From the NCBI GenBank assembly GCA_963708235.1, contig OY970200.1:124001-188000 (forward strand): a stretch of 64,000 nucleotides of DNA, written 5' to 3'. The stretch is from G963708235 sp963708235. Lineage in GTDB: Bacteria > Actinomycetota > Acidimicrobiia > Spongiisociales > UBA5794. Made by a program: the position numbers and the translations under genes. Below, piece by piece: positions 25,502 through 34,248 of this stretch; position 1 is the stretch's first letter, and each line of letters opens with the position of its first letter. The notes under the pieces are model-generated. The model had not been told where the DNA came from, made no database searches, and saw nothing but the letters and a program-made list of their open reading frames with translations.

Positions 25502-27292
25502 ATGTCCACTCCCGCAGGCCAGGCCCCTCCGGCTGGCTCCCGACCAGGAAAGCGGCGCCGCTCACTCATTCTTGTAGCCGCCTTCGCCATCGCGCTCACG
25601 TCGCTCGCCCTCACGGCCGGTTCGGCGGCCGCCCAGAGAGACCCCAATCCACCCGGCCGTCTCGTCGATCTCCAGCTCCTCGCCTTCAACGACTACCACG
25701 GCCACCTCGAGCCCACCGCCGCCGGTTCTGCGGACAGCATTGCTGCGGGCGGAGGCCAGTATCTGTCGGCCAAGCTGAAGGAACTGCGGACCGGCCATCA
25801 GCACAGTCTCACCGTGGCTGCCGGCGATCTCATCGGCGGCTCGCCGGCGCTCTCGGGACTCTTCCATGACGAACCGTCGGTGGAGTCGCTGAACGCCATG
25901 CATCTCGATGTGTCGAGCGTCGGCAACCACGAATTCGACGAAGGGGTCACCGAGTTGCTCCGGATGCAGAACGGTGGCTGTCACCCGGTGGACGGTTGCT
26001 ACTTCCGCGGCAATCCTTTCCGGGGCGCCAGGTTCAACTGGTTGGCTGCCAACGTGGTCCACGAGCAGACGGGCCGGACCGCCCTCCCGCCGTACTGGGT
26101 CAGGAACATCGAAGGCGTGAAGGTCGGCTTCATCGGCATGACCCTGGAAGCCACCGACACGCTGGTGGCCCAGTCCGGAATCCAGGGTTGGGACTTCCTC
26201 GACGAGGCCGAGACCGCCAACGCACTCGTCCCCGAACTGCAGAGCCGAGGGGTCGAGGCCATCGTGGTGCTCCTCCACGAAGGCGGATCTCAGGAGCCGC
26301 CCCCCGGTGTGGTCAACGGCTGTGTGAACATCTCCGGGCCGATCGTCGCCATCAACGCCGCCCTCGACCCCGCCATCGACGTGATGATCACCGGTCACAC
26401 CCACCTGCCGTACAACTGCGTGCTCCCGGACTCGGCGGGTCAACCCCGGATCGTCACCAGCGCCTACTCGTTCGGCAGGGTGGTCACCGAGGTGAACCTG
26501 GTCCTGGACAAGCGCGGTAGGGATATCCGTCGCGACCTGAGCACGGCCACCAACCACATCGTGGACCGCTCCAAGCTCTCGCCCGATCCGGCGGTCACCG
26601 CCGTGATCGAGAAATGGCGGCCTCTGTTCGAAGCTGCAGACAGCATCGTGCTCGGAAGGATCACCGGCAATATCACCCGGGGCGGGTTCCCGGGCGGCGA
26701 AGACCGCGGAGTCGAGTCCTCGGCGGGCAACTTCGTCGCCGACGCCCAGCTCTGGGCGACGTCGTCCAACTTTGCCCAGATCGCCTTCATGAATCCGGGT
26801 GGGGTCCGATCCGATCTGCTGTACGCCAGTTCGCCGGCCGGTGAGGGCGATGGCGTCGTCACCTACGGGGAGGCCTTCACGTTCCAGCCGTTCGGGAACA
26901 CGCTGTTGACCTTCCCGATGACCGGCGCCCAGATCGTGTCGGTCCTCCAGCAGCAGTGCCAGCCGCTGGGGTCGGGTCGTCCGTTCCTCCATCTGGGGGT
27001 GTCCGTCGGGTTCACCTATGACCTGGCGCGGACCATCACCGGTGGGAACTGCACAAGTGTGTCCGTCACCAACGTGCGACTCAACGGAGTCCCGCTCGAC
27101 CCGGCGGCGACCTACATCGTGACCGCCAACAACTTCCTAGCCGACGGAGGGGACAACTTCACCACCTTCGGCACGATCAACCCGGCGTTGCGCCTCGACG
27201 GCGGCAACGACCTGATCGCCCTCTCGAACTACCTTGCCGCATTCAGCCCGGTCGACCCGCCGAGCACGGATCGCGTCAACGAACTGCCCTGA
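25502..27292 (+). CDS. Exported 5'-nucleotidase / UshA-like metallophosphatase
   Basis: The protein (596 aa) has a signal peptide (hydrophobic stretch residues ~20-45) and then the two-domain fold of UshA-like 5'-nucleotidases. The N-terminal calcineurin-like domain shows LLAFNDYHGHLEP, VAAGDLIGGSP, VGNHEFDEG, and GHTHLPYN. The C-terminal substrate domain has SAGNFVADAQLWATS, AFMNPGGVRSDLLY, TYGEAFTFQPFGN and NNFLADGGDNFTTFG. These enzymes dephosphorylate nucleotides and related esters outside the membrane to salvage nucleosides and phosphate. Start support is AGAAGGGGG eight bases before the ATG. A strong terminator follows the gene at 27308. Confidence 0.92.
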   Translation: MSTPAGQAPPAGSRPGKRRRSLILVAAFAIALTSLALTAGSAAAQRDPNPPGRLVDLQLLAFNDYHGHLEPTAAGSADSIAAGGGQYLSAKLKELRTGHQHSLTVAAGDLIGGSPALSGLFHDEPSVESLNAMHLDVSSVGNHEFDEGVTELLRMQNGGCHPVDGCYFRGNPFRGARFNWLAANVVHEQTGRTALPPYWVRNIEGVKVGFIGMTLEATDTLVAQSGIQGWDFLDEAETANALVPELQSRGVEAIVVLLHEGGSQEPPPGVVNGCVNISGPIVAINAALDPAIDVMITGHTHLPYNCVLPDSAGQPRIVTSAYSFGRVVTEVNLVLDKRGRDIRRDLSTATNHIVDRSKLSPDPAVTAVIEKWRPLFEAADSIVLGRITGNITRGGFPGGEDRGVESSAGNFVADAQLWATSSNFAQIAFMNPGGVRSDLLYASSPAGEGDGVVTYGEAFTFQPFGNTLLTFPMTGAQIVSVLQQQCQPLGSGRPFLHLGVSVGFTYDLARTITGGNCTSVSVTNVRLNGVPLDPAATYIVTANNFLADGGDNFTTFGTINPALRLDGGNDLIALSNYLAAFSPVDPPSTDRVNELP

Positions 27293-27307
27293 ACCGAAAC
27301 CGAGTCG

Positions 27308-27341
27308 TGTTGGGTCCGACCGCGAGCGGTCGGACCCAACA
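27308..27341. terminator. Hairpin terminator after nucleotidase
   Basis: A perfect 16-base inverted repeat (TGTTGGGTCCGACCGC and its complement) separated by two bases stands 15 bases after the stop codon of the nucleotidase gene. Confidence 0.85.
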
Positions 27342-27576
27342 TTGACCGGTGGACCTCGATGCAAGGATCTTCGGCGCAGCAATCCGGCGTGGTCCCGGAC
27401 CGAGCCTGTGTCCGTTACACCGACGACGCTCCCGAATGTGTGTCGGTGTGAGCCCAGGGATGCCCCCCGGAGAATGCCCCCGAACAAGAGGCCTATCCGG
27501 GTGCGCATCGGTGTAAGTCGGGCTTGATCAGTCCGTCCCGACGACAGCGGCCGGGCCACCAGTGGGTCGGTTGGCG

Positions 27577-27933
27577 TCAGCCGGTGGTCACCGCGGTCAC
27601 GTTGCCGTCGACGATGACGAAGTTGAGACGGTCCTCGACCAGGTCCATGGTGACGGGAAGCGATTCGCCGTCGCGCTCGACGACCCGCCACGGCCGCCCC
27701 TCGGCGTCGGCGGCGGCACCGGCTTCCTCTTCGCTGAGACCGATGTAGCTGTCGAACGCCTCGTCCGTGGTTGCGTCGGGCGCCTCATCCGAGCTGGCGG
27801 TGGTGGTGGATCCGTCGGTGTCGTCACCACCGCAGGCGGCGCTCATGGTGAGGAGGGCGATCAGCAGGAACACAAGCGCCAGAGACCGCCTGGCGGACGC
27901 CATCGTGGGGTTGTGGGCAGAGGAAGTGCTCAT
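27577..27933 (-). CDS. I78-type peptidase-inhibitor-like lipoprotein
   Basis: A protein of 118 residues with a lipoprotein signal (LLTMSAACGG), an acidic Ser/Thr linker and a C-terminal domain of about 60 residues: YIGLSEEEAGAAADAEGRPW, VVERDGE, PVTMDLVEDRLNFVI and DGNVTAVTTG. This pattern (GLxExEA, GxPxRVVxRDG, VTxDxxxxRLNxxVxxGxV) is that of the proteinase inhibitor I78 family. It probably acts at the outer face of the membrane. The ATG at 27931-27933 is used; the later ATG before ASARRSLALV is an alternative. The gene is single. Confidence 0.75.
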   Translation of the reverse strand: MSTSSAHNPTMASARRSLALVFLLIALLTMSAACGGDDTDGSTTTASSDEAPDATTDEAFDSYIGLSEEEAGAAADAEGRPWRVVERDGESLPVTMDLVEDRLNFVIVDGNVTAVTTG

Positions 27934-28180
27934 CGTTGGGAATCCTGATTCTGTGCGGGGGGTCACGGCACGGAGCCGTTTGCTTCTCTGCAAGCTAACC
28001 CAGGTGCTTCACAATGCATCGCGAGACGGTGCGCACGGGGAGCCTCGCTCCCGGGTGCCGAAGAGGCGGCTCCCGCCGGGCAAAGGTCGCACGGATCGGC
28101 GGTGAGGATCAGCGAACTACGAGACGGGCAGGGTCGACTGTGCGGGTCAGGTCCCGGGGCGGTCGAGCTCGTCGACGAGC

Positions 28181-28414
28181 TTACCTGCCGCGGCGGACCC
28201 ACCAACCGACGAAGGCGCCGAGCAGACCGAACACGACGAGCATCGTCCACAGCGGGAAGGTGAACGTAAACGTGAAGAAGTCGAACGACACCTGCTCGGT
28301 GTTCTGGAACACGAACAGCAACGCCACCAAGATCAGAATCGCCGGAGGTCCGAAACGGCGGAGCGGGCTCTTGACGTCGCCGCCGAAATCGGGCTGGTTG
28401 CCACGGTTACCCAT
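28181..28414 (-). CDS. LapA-domain small membrane protein
   Basis: A 77-residue protein of the LapA/DUF1049 type. It has two membrane helices: one begins GPPAILILVALLFVFQNTEQ and the second LWTMLVVFGLLGAFVGWWVR. The motif FVFQNTEQVSFDFF between them is the family hallmark. Such proteins act in envelope lipid and lipopolysaccharide assembly in Gram-negatives; in actinobacteria their role is not known. The start has AGGAG upstream. Confidence 0.85.
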   Translation of the reverse strand: MGNRGNQPDFGGDVKSPLRRFGPPAILILVALLFVFQNTEQVSFDFFTFTFTFPLWTMLVVFGLLGAFVGWWVRRGR

Positions 28415-28531
28415 GCTGCACGCTCCTATCGGATGAGAGCCTCATCTTGCCAGGCGTGCGGGCTCGTATGTTCCGAATACGGGTTGTGGACACGGGGCCG
28501 CGAGCGAGTTCAGATCGAGGGAGGATCTCGG

Positions 28532-29875
28532 TCACAGGTCCAGGTAGAGCATCGGATTGACCGGAATTCCCCATTCCCACGTCTCGAAATGGAGATGGGG
28601 CCCGGTGCAGGTACCGGTACAACCCACCCTGCCCACCGTGTCCCCGGCCGAGACGGTGTCACCCACCCGGACCGAGATCGAGGAGAGATGGGAGTAGCGG
28701 GTGGTGAGCCCGGCGGCATGACGGATACCCACGGTGTTGCCATAGCCGCCGTCGGAGGAGGCGGTGACCACGGTTCCCGAAGCGGCCGCAGAGACCGGAG
28801 TTCCTGACGCGGCGCCGAAGTCGGTGCCGGTGTGCATCCGTCGGTTGCCGAAGATGGGGTGGAACCGGAACCCGAACGGCGAGGTGATGCGGAGTTCGGA
28901 GAGCGGCCATGTCAGAGCGACGTCTCTTGGATTCCAGCTGCTGGCGAAGGTCACGCACTGAGTGAACGACCCGGTCGTCCACACATCGGTGACGGCGTCG
29001 TAGGAGCCCGCCGACCATTCCAGTACCGACGGTTCGATGTGGGTGTCCACCGTGGGGTAGGTCATACCCCATCCCGCATTGCGGACGTCGAGCGTCGCTC
29101 CGTCGGTGAGCGGACACACGGTGACGATCGACCCGACCGGGTCGGTGGTGACCTTGCGGGTGACCGACACGTAGCTGGGATGGACCGGAACCGGGGGCAG
29201 GTCCAGGGCCCGGACCAGGAACGCCGCCATCTGCTGGCGGGTCACCGGTTTGTCGGGACAGAACCGGTCGTTGCCCGGCGGGTTGCAGCCCCGGGTGATC
29301 CGGGCCATGGCGAGGCGGGCAATGTCGTCCTGGAACGGCGAATCGTCGTCGTCGGCGAACATGGCAGCCGAGTCCACCGGAAGTGGCTGTCCCAGGTCGA
29401 GCGCCCGGACCAGGAAGGCCGCCATCTGACCACGGGTGATCGGCTGGTCGGGACAGAAGCGGTCGTTGGCCGGAGGGTTACAGCCCTTGGTGATACCGGC
29501 TGCGGCGAGGCGGGCGATGTCGTCGGCGAATACCGAGGTCCCGGTATCGACGAACCGGGGTGCGCCGGTGCCGTCGTCGAGGTCGAGGCCGCGACCCAGG
29601 AAGGCTGCCATCTGACCTCGGGTGACACTGGCGGTCCCGCAGAAGAATCGGTTGGACTGCCCGCATCCTTTGGTGATCCCGGTTGCCGCCAGGGCCCGGA
29701 TATCGGCGGTGAACGGGGAAGCCTCGTCGACATCGAGGTAGGAGGGGAGATAGACCGACACCACGGAGGGAGGGTCGGGGGGCGGTTGGTCGGCGGACGC
29801 CGGGGCTGCGACCGAGACGCAGAGTGCAGCGAGGAGGGCGACCACCACGAGGGGCAGGGAAGTGCGATGCGACAA
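28532..29875 (-). CDS. SLH-repeat M23 peptidoglycan endopeptidase
   Basis: A 447-residue exported protein. After a signal peptide it has three repeats related to S-layer homology domains (ITKGCGQSNRFFCGT, VTRGQMAAFLGRGLDL; ITKGCNPPANDRFCPDQ, ITRGQMAAFLVRALDL; ITRGCNPPGNDRFCPDK), a type seen mostly in Acidimicrobiia, and then an M23 (LytM) peptidase domain. The zinc-binding motifs HTGTDFG and PHLHFETW are intact. It would be anchored to the wall by the SLH part and cleave peptide cross-links. The apparent start is a TTG (29873-29875) without a strong ribosome-binding site, so the true start may differ. Confidence 0.9.
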   Translation of the reverse strand: MSHRTSLPLVVVALLAALCVSVAAPASADQPPPDPPSVVSVYLPSYLDVDEASPFTADIRALAATGITKGCGQSNRFFCGTASVTRGQMAAFLGRGLDLDDGTGAPRFVDTGTSVFADDIARLAAAGITKGCNPPANDRFCPDQPITRGQMAAFLVRALDLGQPLPVDSAAMFADDDDSPFQDDIARLAMARITRGCNPPGNDRFCPDKPVTRQQMAAFLVRALDLPPVPVHPSYVSVTRKVTTDPVGSIVTVCPLTDGATLDVRNAGWGMTYPTVDTHIEPSVLEWSAGSYDAVTDVWTTGSFTQCVTFASSWNPRDVALTWPLSELRITSPFGFRFHPIFGNRRMHTGTDFGAASGTPVSAAASGTVVTASSDGGYGNTVGIRHAAGLTTRYSHLSSISVRVGDTVSAGDTVGRVGCTGTCTGPHLHFETWEWGIPVNPMLYLDL

Positions 29876-29951
29876 GTTCGCAGCCTATCGTCGTCGGTCC
29901 TGGTACCGACCATCGGCGGTGGGGCGCAGGATCGGGAACGCCGTCGCTCCC

Positions 29952-30335
29952 TCATCCCCCCAGCAGGTACGCGACCAACACCTCGACTTCGGATGCGTCG
30001 AGGGGGATGGTGGGCATCTCGGTGAACTCGAAGCCGGGGACCACGAAAGCCTGTGGCGCCAGGATCGACTCCAGGACGTAGCTCTCGGCGGTCATGTCGG
30101 GCCGCCGCGTCCCGGCAACCTCGGGAAGTGCGCGCAGGTCCGGAGCCAGGTTCATGTTGGCGGTTGTATCGGGGCCGTTGTGGCAGCCGACACAGCCCCT
30201 GGTGGCGAACAACGCCACGCCCTCGTCGGCCGCCGCCTCCGGGGTCGTCTCGCCCATCCAGGTCGCCACGGTGGCAACGGCGAGCAATACGACGAGCAGT
30301 CCCGTCAGTGCCAGCCGCACCAGCGGCCCGTTCAT
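29952..30335 (-). CDS. Membrane-anchored c-type cytochrome
   Basis: A protein of 127 residues with an N-terminal membrane anchor (VRLALTGLLVVLLAVATVAT), a single haem c motif CVGCH near residue 50 and the likely sixth ligand methionine in FTEMPTIPLDASEVEVLVAY. The fold is that of a small class I cytochrome c, placed outside the membrane. Its ATG overlaps the stop of the upstream gene in ATGA, so the two are cotranslated. Together they look like part of a periplasmic electron transfer or metal handling pair. Confidence 0.85.
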   Translation of the reverse strand: MNGPLVRLALTGLLVVLLAVATVATWMGETTPEAAADEGVALFATRGCVGCHNGPDTTANMNLAPDLRALPEVAGTRRPDMTAESYVLESILAPQAFVVPGFEFTEMPTIPLDASEVEVLVAYLLGG

Positions 30336-30850
30336 CCCGTGGTGGCTACGGTGGCGTCGTCGAGGATGCGTCGGCGTCGCAGATCGGCGACCTGCAACAG
30401 GAGAAGGACCAACGCCGCCCCGGTGGCGACGGGGAGTATCGCCCGCATCAGTTGAGTGGCGGTCCATGGGAACCAACCCGGCGGCTCCACGATCCGCATC
30501 GTTCCGAGCGCCTGCGGGGTGAACTGGCCCTGAGTGACCTGCCATGTCCACGAACCCTCGGCCGGGACGGCGATCTCGACGACATAACGCCCGGTGTCAC
30601 CGGTGGGCCGGCCCGCGAACGTCAGCGCCTCGCCCCCGGCGGTCGAGGTGAGCACCACGGCGGTGGCGTCGATGTCGACGGGCATCGTTCCGTGCTGGAG
30701 GATCGAGTAATGGAGCTCGTAGCTCTCCCCGGCGACGAACTCGGCCGGTGCGTCTTCGAACGTGCTCACCGCCCAGCCGCCCGCCCATGCCGGTGCTGCG
30801 ATCACCACCACCAGGATGGCGAGACTCAGGATGCTCATCGAACGACGCAT
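30332..30850 (-). CDS. Exported YtkA/FixH-like protein, cytochrome c partner
   Basis: A 172-residue protein with a signal peptide (LAILVVVIAAPAWAGGWAVS), a beta-sandwich domain (FVAGESYELHYSILQHGTMP ... GRYVVEIAVPAEGSWTWQV) and one C-terminal membrane helix (LMRAILPVATGAALVLLLL). The central domain resembles YtkA/FixH-like proteins found beside haem-copper oxidases. GGGGAGGG stands before the ATG. It overlaps the cytochrome c gene by four bases. A role in copper delivery or oxidase assembly is inferred from the family only. Confidence 0.72.
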   Translation of the reverse strand: MRRSMSILSLAILVVVIAAPAWAGGWAVSTFEDAPAEFVAGESYELHYSILQHGTMPVDIDATAVVLTSTAGGEALTFAGRPTGDTGRYVVEIAVPAEGSWTWQVTQGQFTPQALGTMRIVEPPGWFPWTATQLMRAILPVATGAALVLLLLQVADLRRRRILDDATVATTG

Positions 30851-30920
30851 GTCGTCGCCCTCCCCGGGGTGGCGTCTCTCGAGTATGCCATCAACAGCGG
30901 ACCGCTGTGAAGGGTTGACA

Positions 30921-31418
30921 TCAGATCGCCGTTGCCGCCGGTCGACGCAGCGCCAGCAACCCGCCGATGAGGACCAGGACGGTGCCCGCCATCAGCACGA
31001 TGAAACCGATCCCGGTCGACACGGTGAACGCCTCGGGGACGGCGCCGAGTGATGCGGCCTGCGCAAATCCGGCCTGCAGGGCATCGGCCCGGTCGCCGGC
31101 GTCCATCCACTTCACCACGGCGTAGGCGGTGAGCGAGACACCGATCAGGGACACCACGATGGCGCTCGTGCGATCGAACGGAGCGGCTGTCGGAGGCCGA
31201 ACGGCGAGGGCGACCACGATGACGATGGCGATGACCGCCACCACCTGCGCCCACGTGGCGAGACCTCCCCAGATGGTCGGAATGCCGCCGGGAAAGTTGG
31301 GATCTGCTTGGGCGAGCTGCACCAGCAGGCCCTCGCCTTCTGTGGTGAGCGCCTTCATGAACAGACCGATGACGCCGAGCACGACGCCGACAAGCGCAAC
31401 GATTCGACTCACATGCAT
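30921..31418 (-). CDS. Four-helix membrane protein
   Basis: A protein of 165 residues with four hydrophobic helices (MHVSRIVALVGVVLGVIGL, VVAVIAIVIVVALAV, AIVVSLIGVSLTAYAV, GFIVLMAGTVLVLIGGLLAL) and a soluble loop after the first. No family is recognised. The ATG at 31416-31418 is preferred since AGGAGAT stands nine bases upstream. It lies between the cytochrome pair and a VOC gene and may not share their operon. Confidence 0.7.
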   Translation of the reverse strand: MHVSRIVALVGVVLGVIGLFMKALTTEGEGLLVQLAQADPNFPGGIPTIWGGLATWAQVVAVIAIVIVVALAVRPPTAAPFDRTSAIVVSLIGVSLTAYAVVKWMDAGDRADALQAGFAQAASLGAVPEAFTVSTGIGFIVLMAGTVLVLIGGLLALRRPAATAI

Positions 31419-31682
31419 GGCGGTGCCATCTCCTGTTTCGGTGCCTCTGGCCGAGCCTACGGATCGGATCGGGGAGGTGTCGGACGAAACACGGTCGTTG
31501 TCCCGTTTGGCGGCATCGGCGGGTGTGCGCATCGTTGCGACCCGCATGTCATACGGGCGTCCGAGCCCGTTCGATGATTTCGCACAGCGACATCGGTCTG
31601 AATGTGCGTTGGTCCGGAACGACCGGTACGGCGATCCCGTACCGTCGGATTGTCGTGGCATACATGAGCAGGGAGGGATGGG

Positions 31683-32084
31683 ATGAACTGGACGCTCGAG
31701 GTGGTGGTGGTCCCGGTTTCGGATGTCGATCGGGCCAAGGCGTTCTATGCCGACCAGATCGGGTTCGGCGTGGATCATGACACGGTGGTCAGCGACGATC
31801 TGCGGGTCGTCCAGCTCACACCGCGGGGATCGGGGTGCTCGATCGTGATCGGTCGCGGCATCGCCACGATGGACCCGGGTTCGCTCAAGGGCCTGCAACT
31901 CGTGGTGTCCGATCTCGAAGCGGCACGCACCGAACTCGTCGACCGGGGAGTGGCGGTGAGCGAGATCCAGCTTCTCGGGGTGGCCAAGCCGGGTGACCCG
32001 CCGCTCGACAATGTGGGTTTCATGTACTTCGACGATCCCGACGGCAACGCCTGGGCGGTTCAACAGATCTCGTCGCGCCGGTAG
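31683..32084 (+). CDS. VOC (glyoxalase/bleomycin-resistance) family protein
   Basis: A 133-residue protein with the vicinal oxygen chelate fold. The two beta-alpha-beta halves are visible: TLEVVVVPVSDVDRAKAFYA with QIGFGVDHDT, and LQLVVSDLEAARTELVDRG with MYFDDPDGNAWAVQQI near the C-terminus. The closing PDGN plus glutamine is seen in many members. It could be a dioxygenase, lyase or resistance-type binding protein. GGGAGGG stands five bases before the ATG. Confidence 0.85.
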   Translation: MNWTLEVVVVPVSDVDRAKAFYADQIGFGVDHDTVVSDDLRVVQLTPRGSGCSIVIGRGIATMDPGSLKGLQLVVSDLEAARTELVDRGVAVSEIQLLGVAKPGDPPLDNVGFMYFDDPDGNAWAVQQISSRR

Positions 32085-32226
32085 CACCATCGGCGGATCA
32101 TGCTGCGGTATTGCCGGGTCGGCGGCGACCGCTCACCCGGACCCTCCGGCACCTGGTTGGTCGGGAACGGTTGGCGTGATCTGACGCGCTACCGTCGTGC
32201 GTTGTGCCCGACCACAGGACGGCGAC

Positions 32227-32580
32227 GTGCCCGAGACCGAACTGCTGCTCTATGACCGCTTCAAGACCGACCTGCGTGCGGCGATGAAGACCCGCGACGT
32301 GGCGGCCGTCAAGGCGTTGCGCACCCTGATCGCCGCGGTGGACAACGCCGGTGCCGTAGCGTTGCCGGCGGGTACTCCGGCGATGGCTTCGTCCGGTGAG
32401 CCGGCCGAGCCTGGCGACGTGGCACGCCGACCGGTGTCCGAGAGCGAGGTCCGCGATCTCGTCATCGCCGAGGTCGCCGAACTGACGGCTGCGATCGAAA
32501 CCTATGCCGCCGCCGGTCACGATGACGAGGTGGGGCGACTTGCGGCCCAGCTTGCGACCGTCAGCATCTACCTCGACTGA
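32227..32580 (+). CDS. YqeY/GatB-related protein
   Basis: A protein of about 117 residues, helical, resembling YqeY, which shares the tail domain of GatB. The N-terminal part LLYDRFKTDLRAAMKTRDV with KALRTLIAAVDNAGAV is the family start. The middle Ser/Pro/Glu-rich loop is longer than usual, and the C-terminal helix EVAELTAAIETYAAAGHDD ends the protein. YqeY-type proteins are thought to act with amidotransferase or tRNA; the function is not established. The GTG at 32227 is chosen for the AGGA seven bases upstream. Confidence 0.72.
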   Translation: MPETELLLYDRFKTDLRAAMKTRDVAAVKALRTLIAAVDNAGAVALPAGTPAMASSGEPAEPGDVARRPVSESEVRDLVIAEVAELTAAIETYAAAGHDDEVGRLAAQLATVSIYLD

Positions 32581-32725
32581 ACCGTCTGTCTCACCCGGTC
32601 CAACCACCTCGACTGACCCCGGCACGGCGCCGCTTGGGTCAGAAGCGCAGCAACGCCGGCATCGGCACACCGACATAGACACGCCACATCGGCACGGCCG
32701 ACGTCGGCACGCCGACAGACCTGCA

Positions 32726-33106
32726 CTAGGTGGCGTTCTCCCAGAGACCAACGACGTTGCCCTCGGAGTCTGCGATGTAGGCGGAGAACCCCATGTCGCC
32801 CACGGCATGGCGGGGGCGCAGCGTCGAGCCCCCATGCTCCTCGATCCGGACGAGGGCGACATCGATGTCATCGACGGCGATGGTGATCACGGGCGCAGTG
32901 ATCGGTTCCTGGCGTCCCAGCATGCCCCCGTTGATGTACCCCGGTGTCGAAGGCCGCCCGTTGGGGTCGGCAGGGCCCGTCGCCACCGTGGTGTACCCCA
33001 TCTCTGGCATCGACCGAGTGTCCCAACCGAACACATCCCGGTAGAACGCGGTTGCTCGGTCTTCATCGTCATAAGGCATCTCGAAATGGACGACCTCGCC
33101 GGCCAT
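32726..33106 (-). CDS. VOC family protein
   Basis: A protein of 126 residues starting at ATG 33106 (GGAGAAACC in front). The vicinal oxygen chelate motifs are VVHFEMPYDDEDRATAFYRD, TVATGPADPNGRP, ITIAVDDIDVALVRIEEHGG and IADSEGNVVGLWENAT. It matches the large set of predicted lactoylglutathione lyase-like proteins with paired VHFE and EGN-x-x-GL motifs. Its substrate is unknown. It is followed by a 600-base gene-free stretch on its 5' side. Confidence 0.85.
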   Translation of the reverse strand: MAGEVVHFEMPYDDEDRATAFYRDVFGWDTRSMPEMGYTTVATGPADPNGRPSTPGYINGGMLGRQEPITAPVITIAVDDIDVALVRIEEHGGSTLRPRHAVGDMGFSAYIADSEGNVVGLWENAT

Positions 33107-33705
33107 GGTTTCTCCGATCGTCAACTGTGGCGTGAGTCCGCTTTATACCCTCGGTGAGTCGGCGAGCAAACGCGTCAGGGGAGGGCATCCGCCAAGGCTA
33201 CGGCTGGACGAAGCTGCCGGTTCGTGGGACGACAGGAGCGACGCCAAAGGCCGTGTCCCCTTCGGCCCTCCTGCTCCATGGGCGGGTTGTCTCCTGAGGG
33301 GTCTTGGTGAGCAATCGTGTTCTTTCGGCCCTCCTGCCCCATGGGCGGGTTGTCTCCTGAGGGGTCTTGGCGAGTAATCGCGTTCTTTCGGCCCTCCCCG
33401 CCCCGGGGGCGGGGTGCCTCCGAGGTTCTGGGAGGAGGTGGGGCGGGGCGCGAGGTCGTCGTCCCTAACGTCGACTTGTCGCGTGCGGGCCTCGGCGTTC
33501 GGAGTTCGTCGGGCCGCTGTTCACGTATCCGTCGGTGACACTGCAGGCGGGAGGAGATTGACGCCCCGTCCCGTCTGCGTCTGCGAAGAGTCCGCCGCCA
33601 CCCCGCCCCCGGTGCGGGGAGGGCCGGAAGGGGGCATGCGCAGTCGGAATCGCCGCCCTCGGCGGCTTTGCGGCGGCGGGGGCCAGGAACGGATCGACCC
33701 CGGGA
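33107..33705. other. Gene-free stretch with GC-rich repeats
   Basis: No gene is supported. Apart from the 63-base tandem repeat at 33261, the stretch has several GC-rich inverted segments, such as CCCGCCCC/GGGGCGGGG near 33400 and CGCCGCC/GGCGGCG near 33660. None resembles a known RNA family by eye. Confidence 0.5.
33261..33425. repeat. 63-bp tandem repeat, 2.6 copies
   Basis: Units start at 33261, 33324 and 33387, each with TTCGGCCCTCCTGC or a close variant, then CATGGGCGGGTTGTCTCC and TGAGGGGTCTTGG. The first two copies differ at only a few bases; the third diverges after its first half. The period is a multiple of three, but no ribosome-binding site or known protein is linked to it. Confidence 0.85.
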
Positions 33706-34155
33706 TCAGGGTTCGGGGTCCTGTTCCATCAGCCATCTGGGGCCGGGGCCGTGGGTGGCGGCGATGTCACCCGGGTTGAGGATGCGGCACACCCCAAGAG
33801 TGAGGCACCCGCAGCCGATGCAGGCATCGAGCCGGTCCCGCAGCCGCTCCAGCAGGCCGATCTGGGCATCGAGGCGCGGTCGCCAGGTGGTGGAGAGGCG
33901 CTCCCAGTCTTTGGCGGTGGGGGTGCGCTGGTCGGGGAGCGAGGCCAGGGCTTGCCGGATCTCGTCGAGGCTCAATCCGACCTGTTGGGCGATCCGGATG
34001 AACGACACTCGCCGCAGGGCATCGGGACGGAACCGTCGCTGCCCGCCGTCGGTACGCTCCGATTGGAGTAGTCCCTCGGCTTCGTAGAAACGCAACGCCG
34101 AGGTCGCCACCCCGGTGCGCCGGCTCACGGCTCCGATGGTCAGCTCGGTCTCCAT
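33706..34155 (-). CDS. soxR: SoxR-type MerR-family redox regulator
   Basis: A 149-residue MerR-family regulator. The N-terminal winged helix (LTIGAVSRRTGVATSALRFY) is followed by a dimerisation helix and then the cysteine cluster CIGCGCLTLGVC (C-x2-C-x-C-x5-C), which in SoxR holds a redox-active [2Fe-2S] centre. SoxR is activated by redox-cycling compounds and turns on transcription by untwisting a promoter with an over-long spacer. A palindrome of exactly that type lies in the 94-base divergent region before the flavin reductase gene (34184-34214). The C-terminal tail is longer than in E. coli SoxR by several residues. Confidence 0.9.
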   Translation of the reverse strand: METELTIGAVSRRTGVATSALRFYEAEGLLQSERTDGGQRRFRPDALRRVSFIRIAQQVGLSLDEIRQALASLPDQRTPTAKDWERLSTTWRPRLDAQIGLLERLRDRLDACIGCGCLTLGVCRILNPGDIAATHGPGPRWLMEQDPEP

Positions 34156-34183
34156 GGTCGCCAAGCCTACCGGTAAGACCCTC

Positions 34184-34214
34184 TTGACTTCAAGGAAACT
34201 TGAAGTCTTATGGT
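34184..34214 (+). promoter_or_regulatory. SoxR-type operator in a 19-bp-spacer promoter
   Basis: A perfect 9-base inverted repeat (GACTTCAAG, GAAA, CTTGAAGTC; 34186-34207) lies between a -35 TTGACT (34184) and a -10 TATGGT (34209). The gap is 19 bases, the spacing that MerR-family activators act on. It sits between soxR and the flavin reductase gene. Confidence 0.8.
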
Positions 34215-34248
34215 CGGTGCGACCAGCTTGTCCGACCAAGGAGATCCC

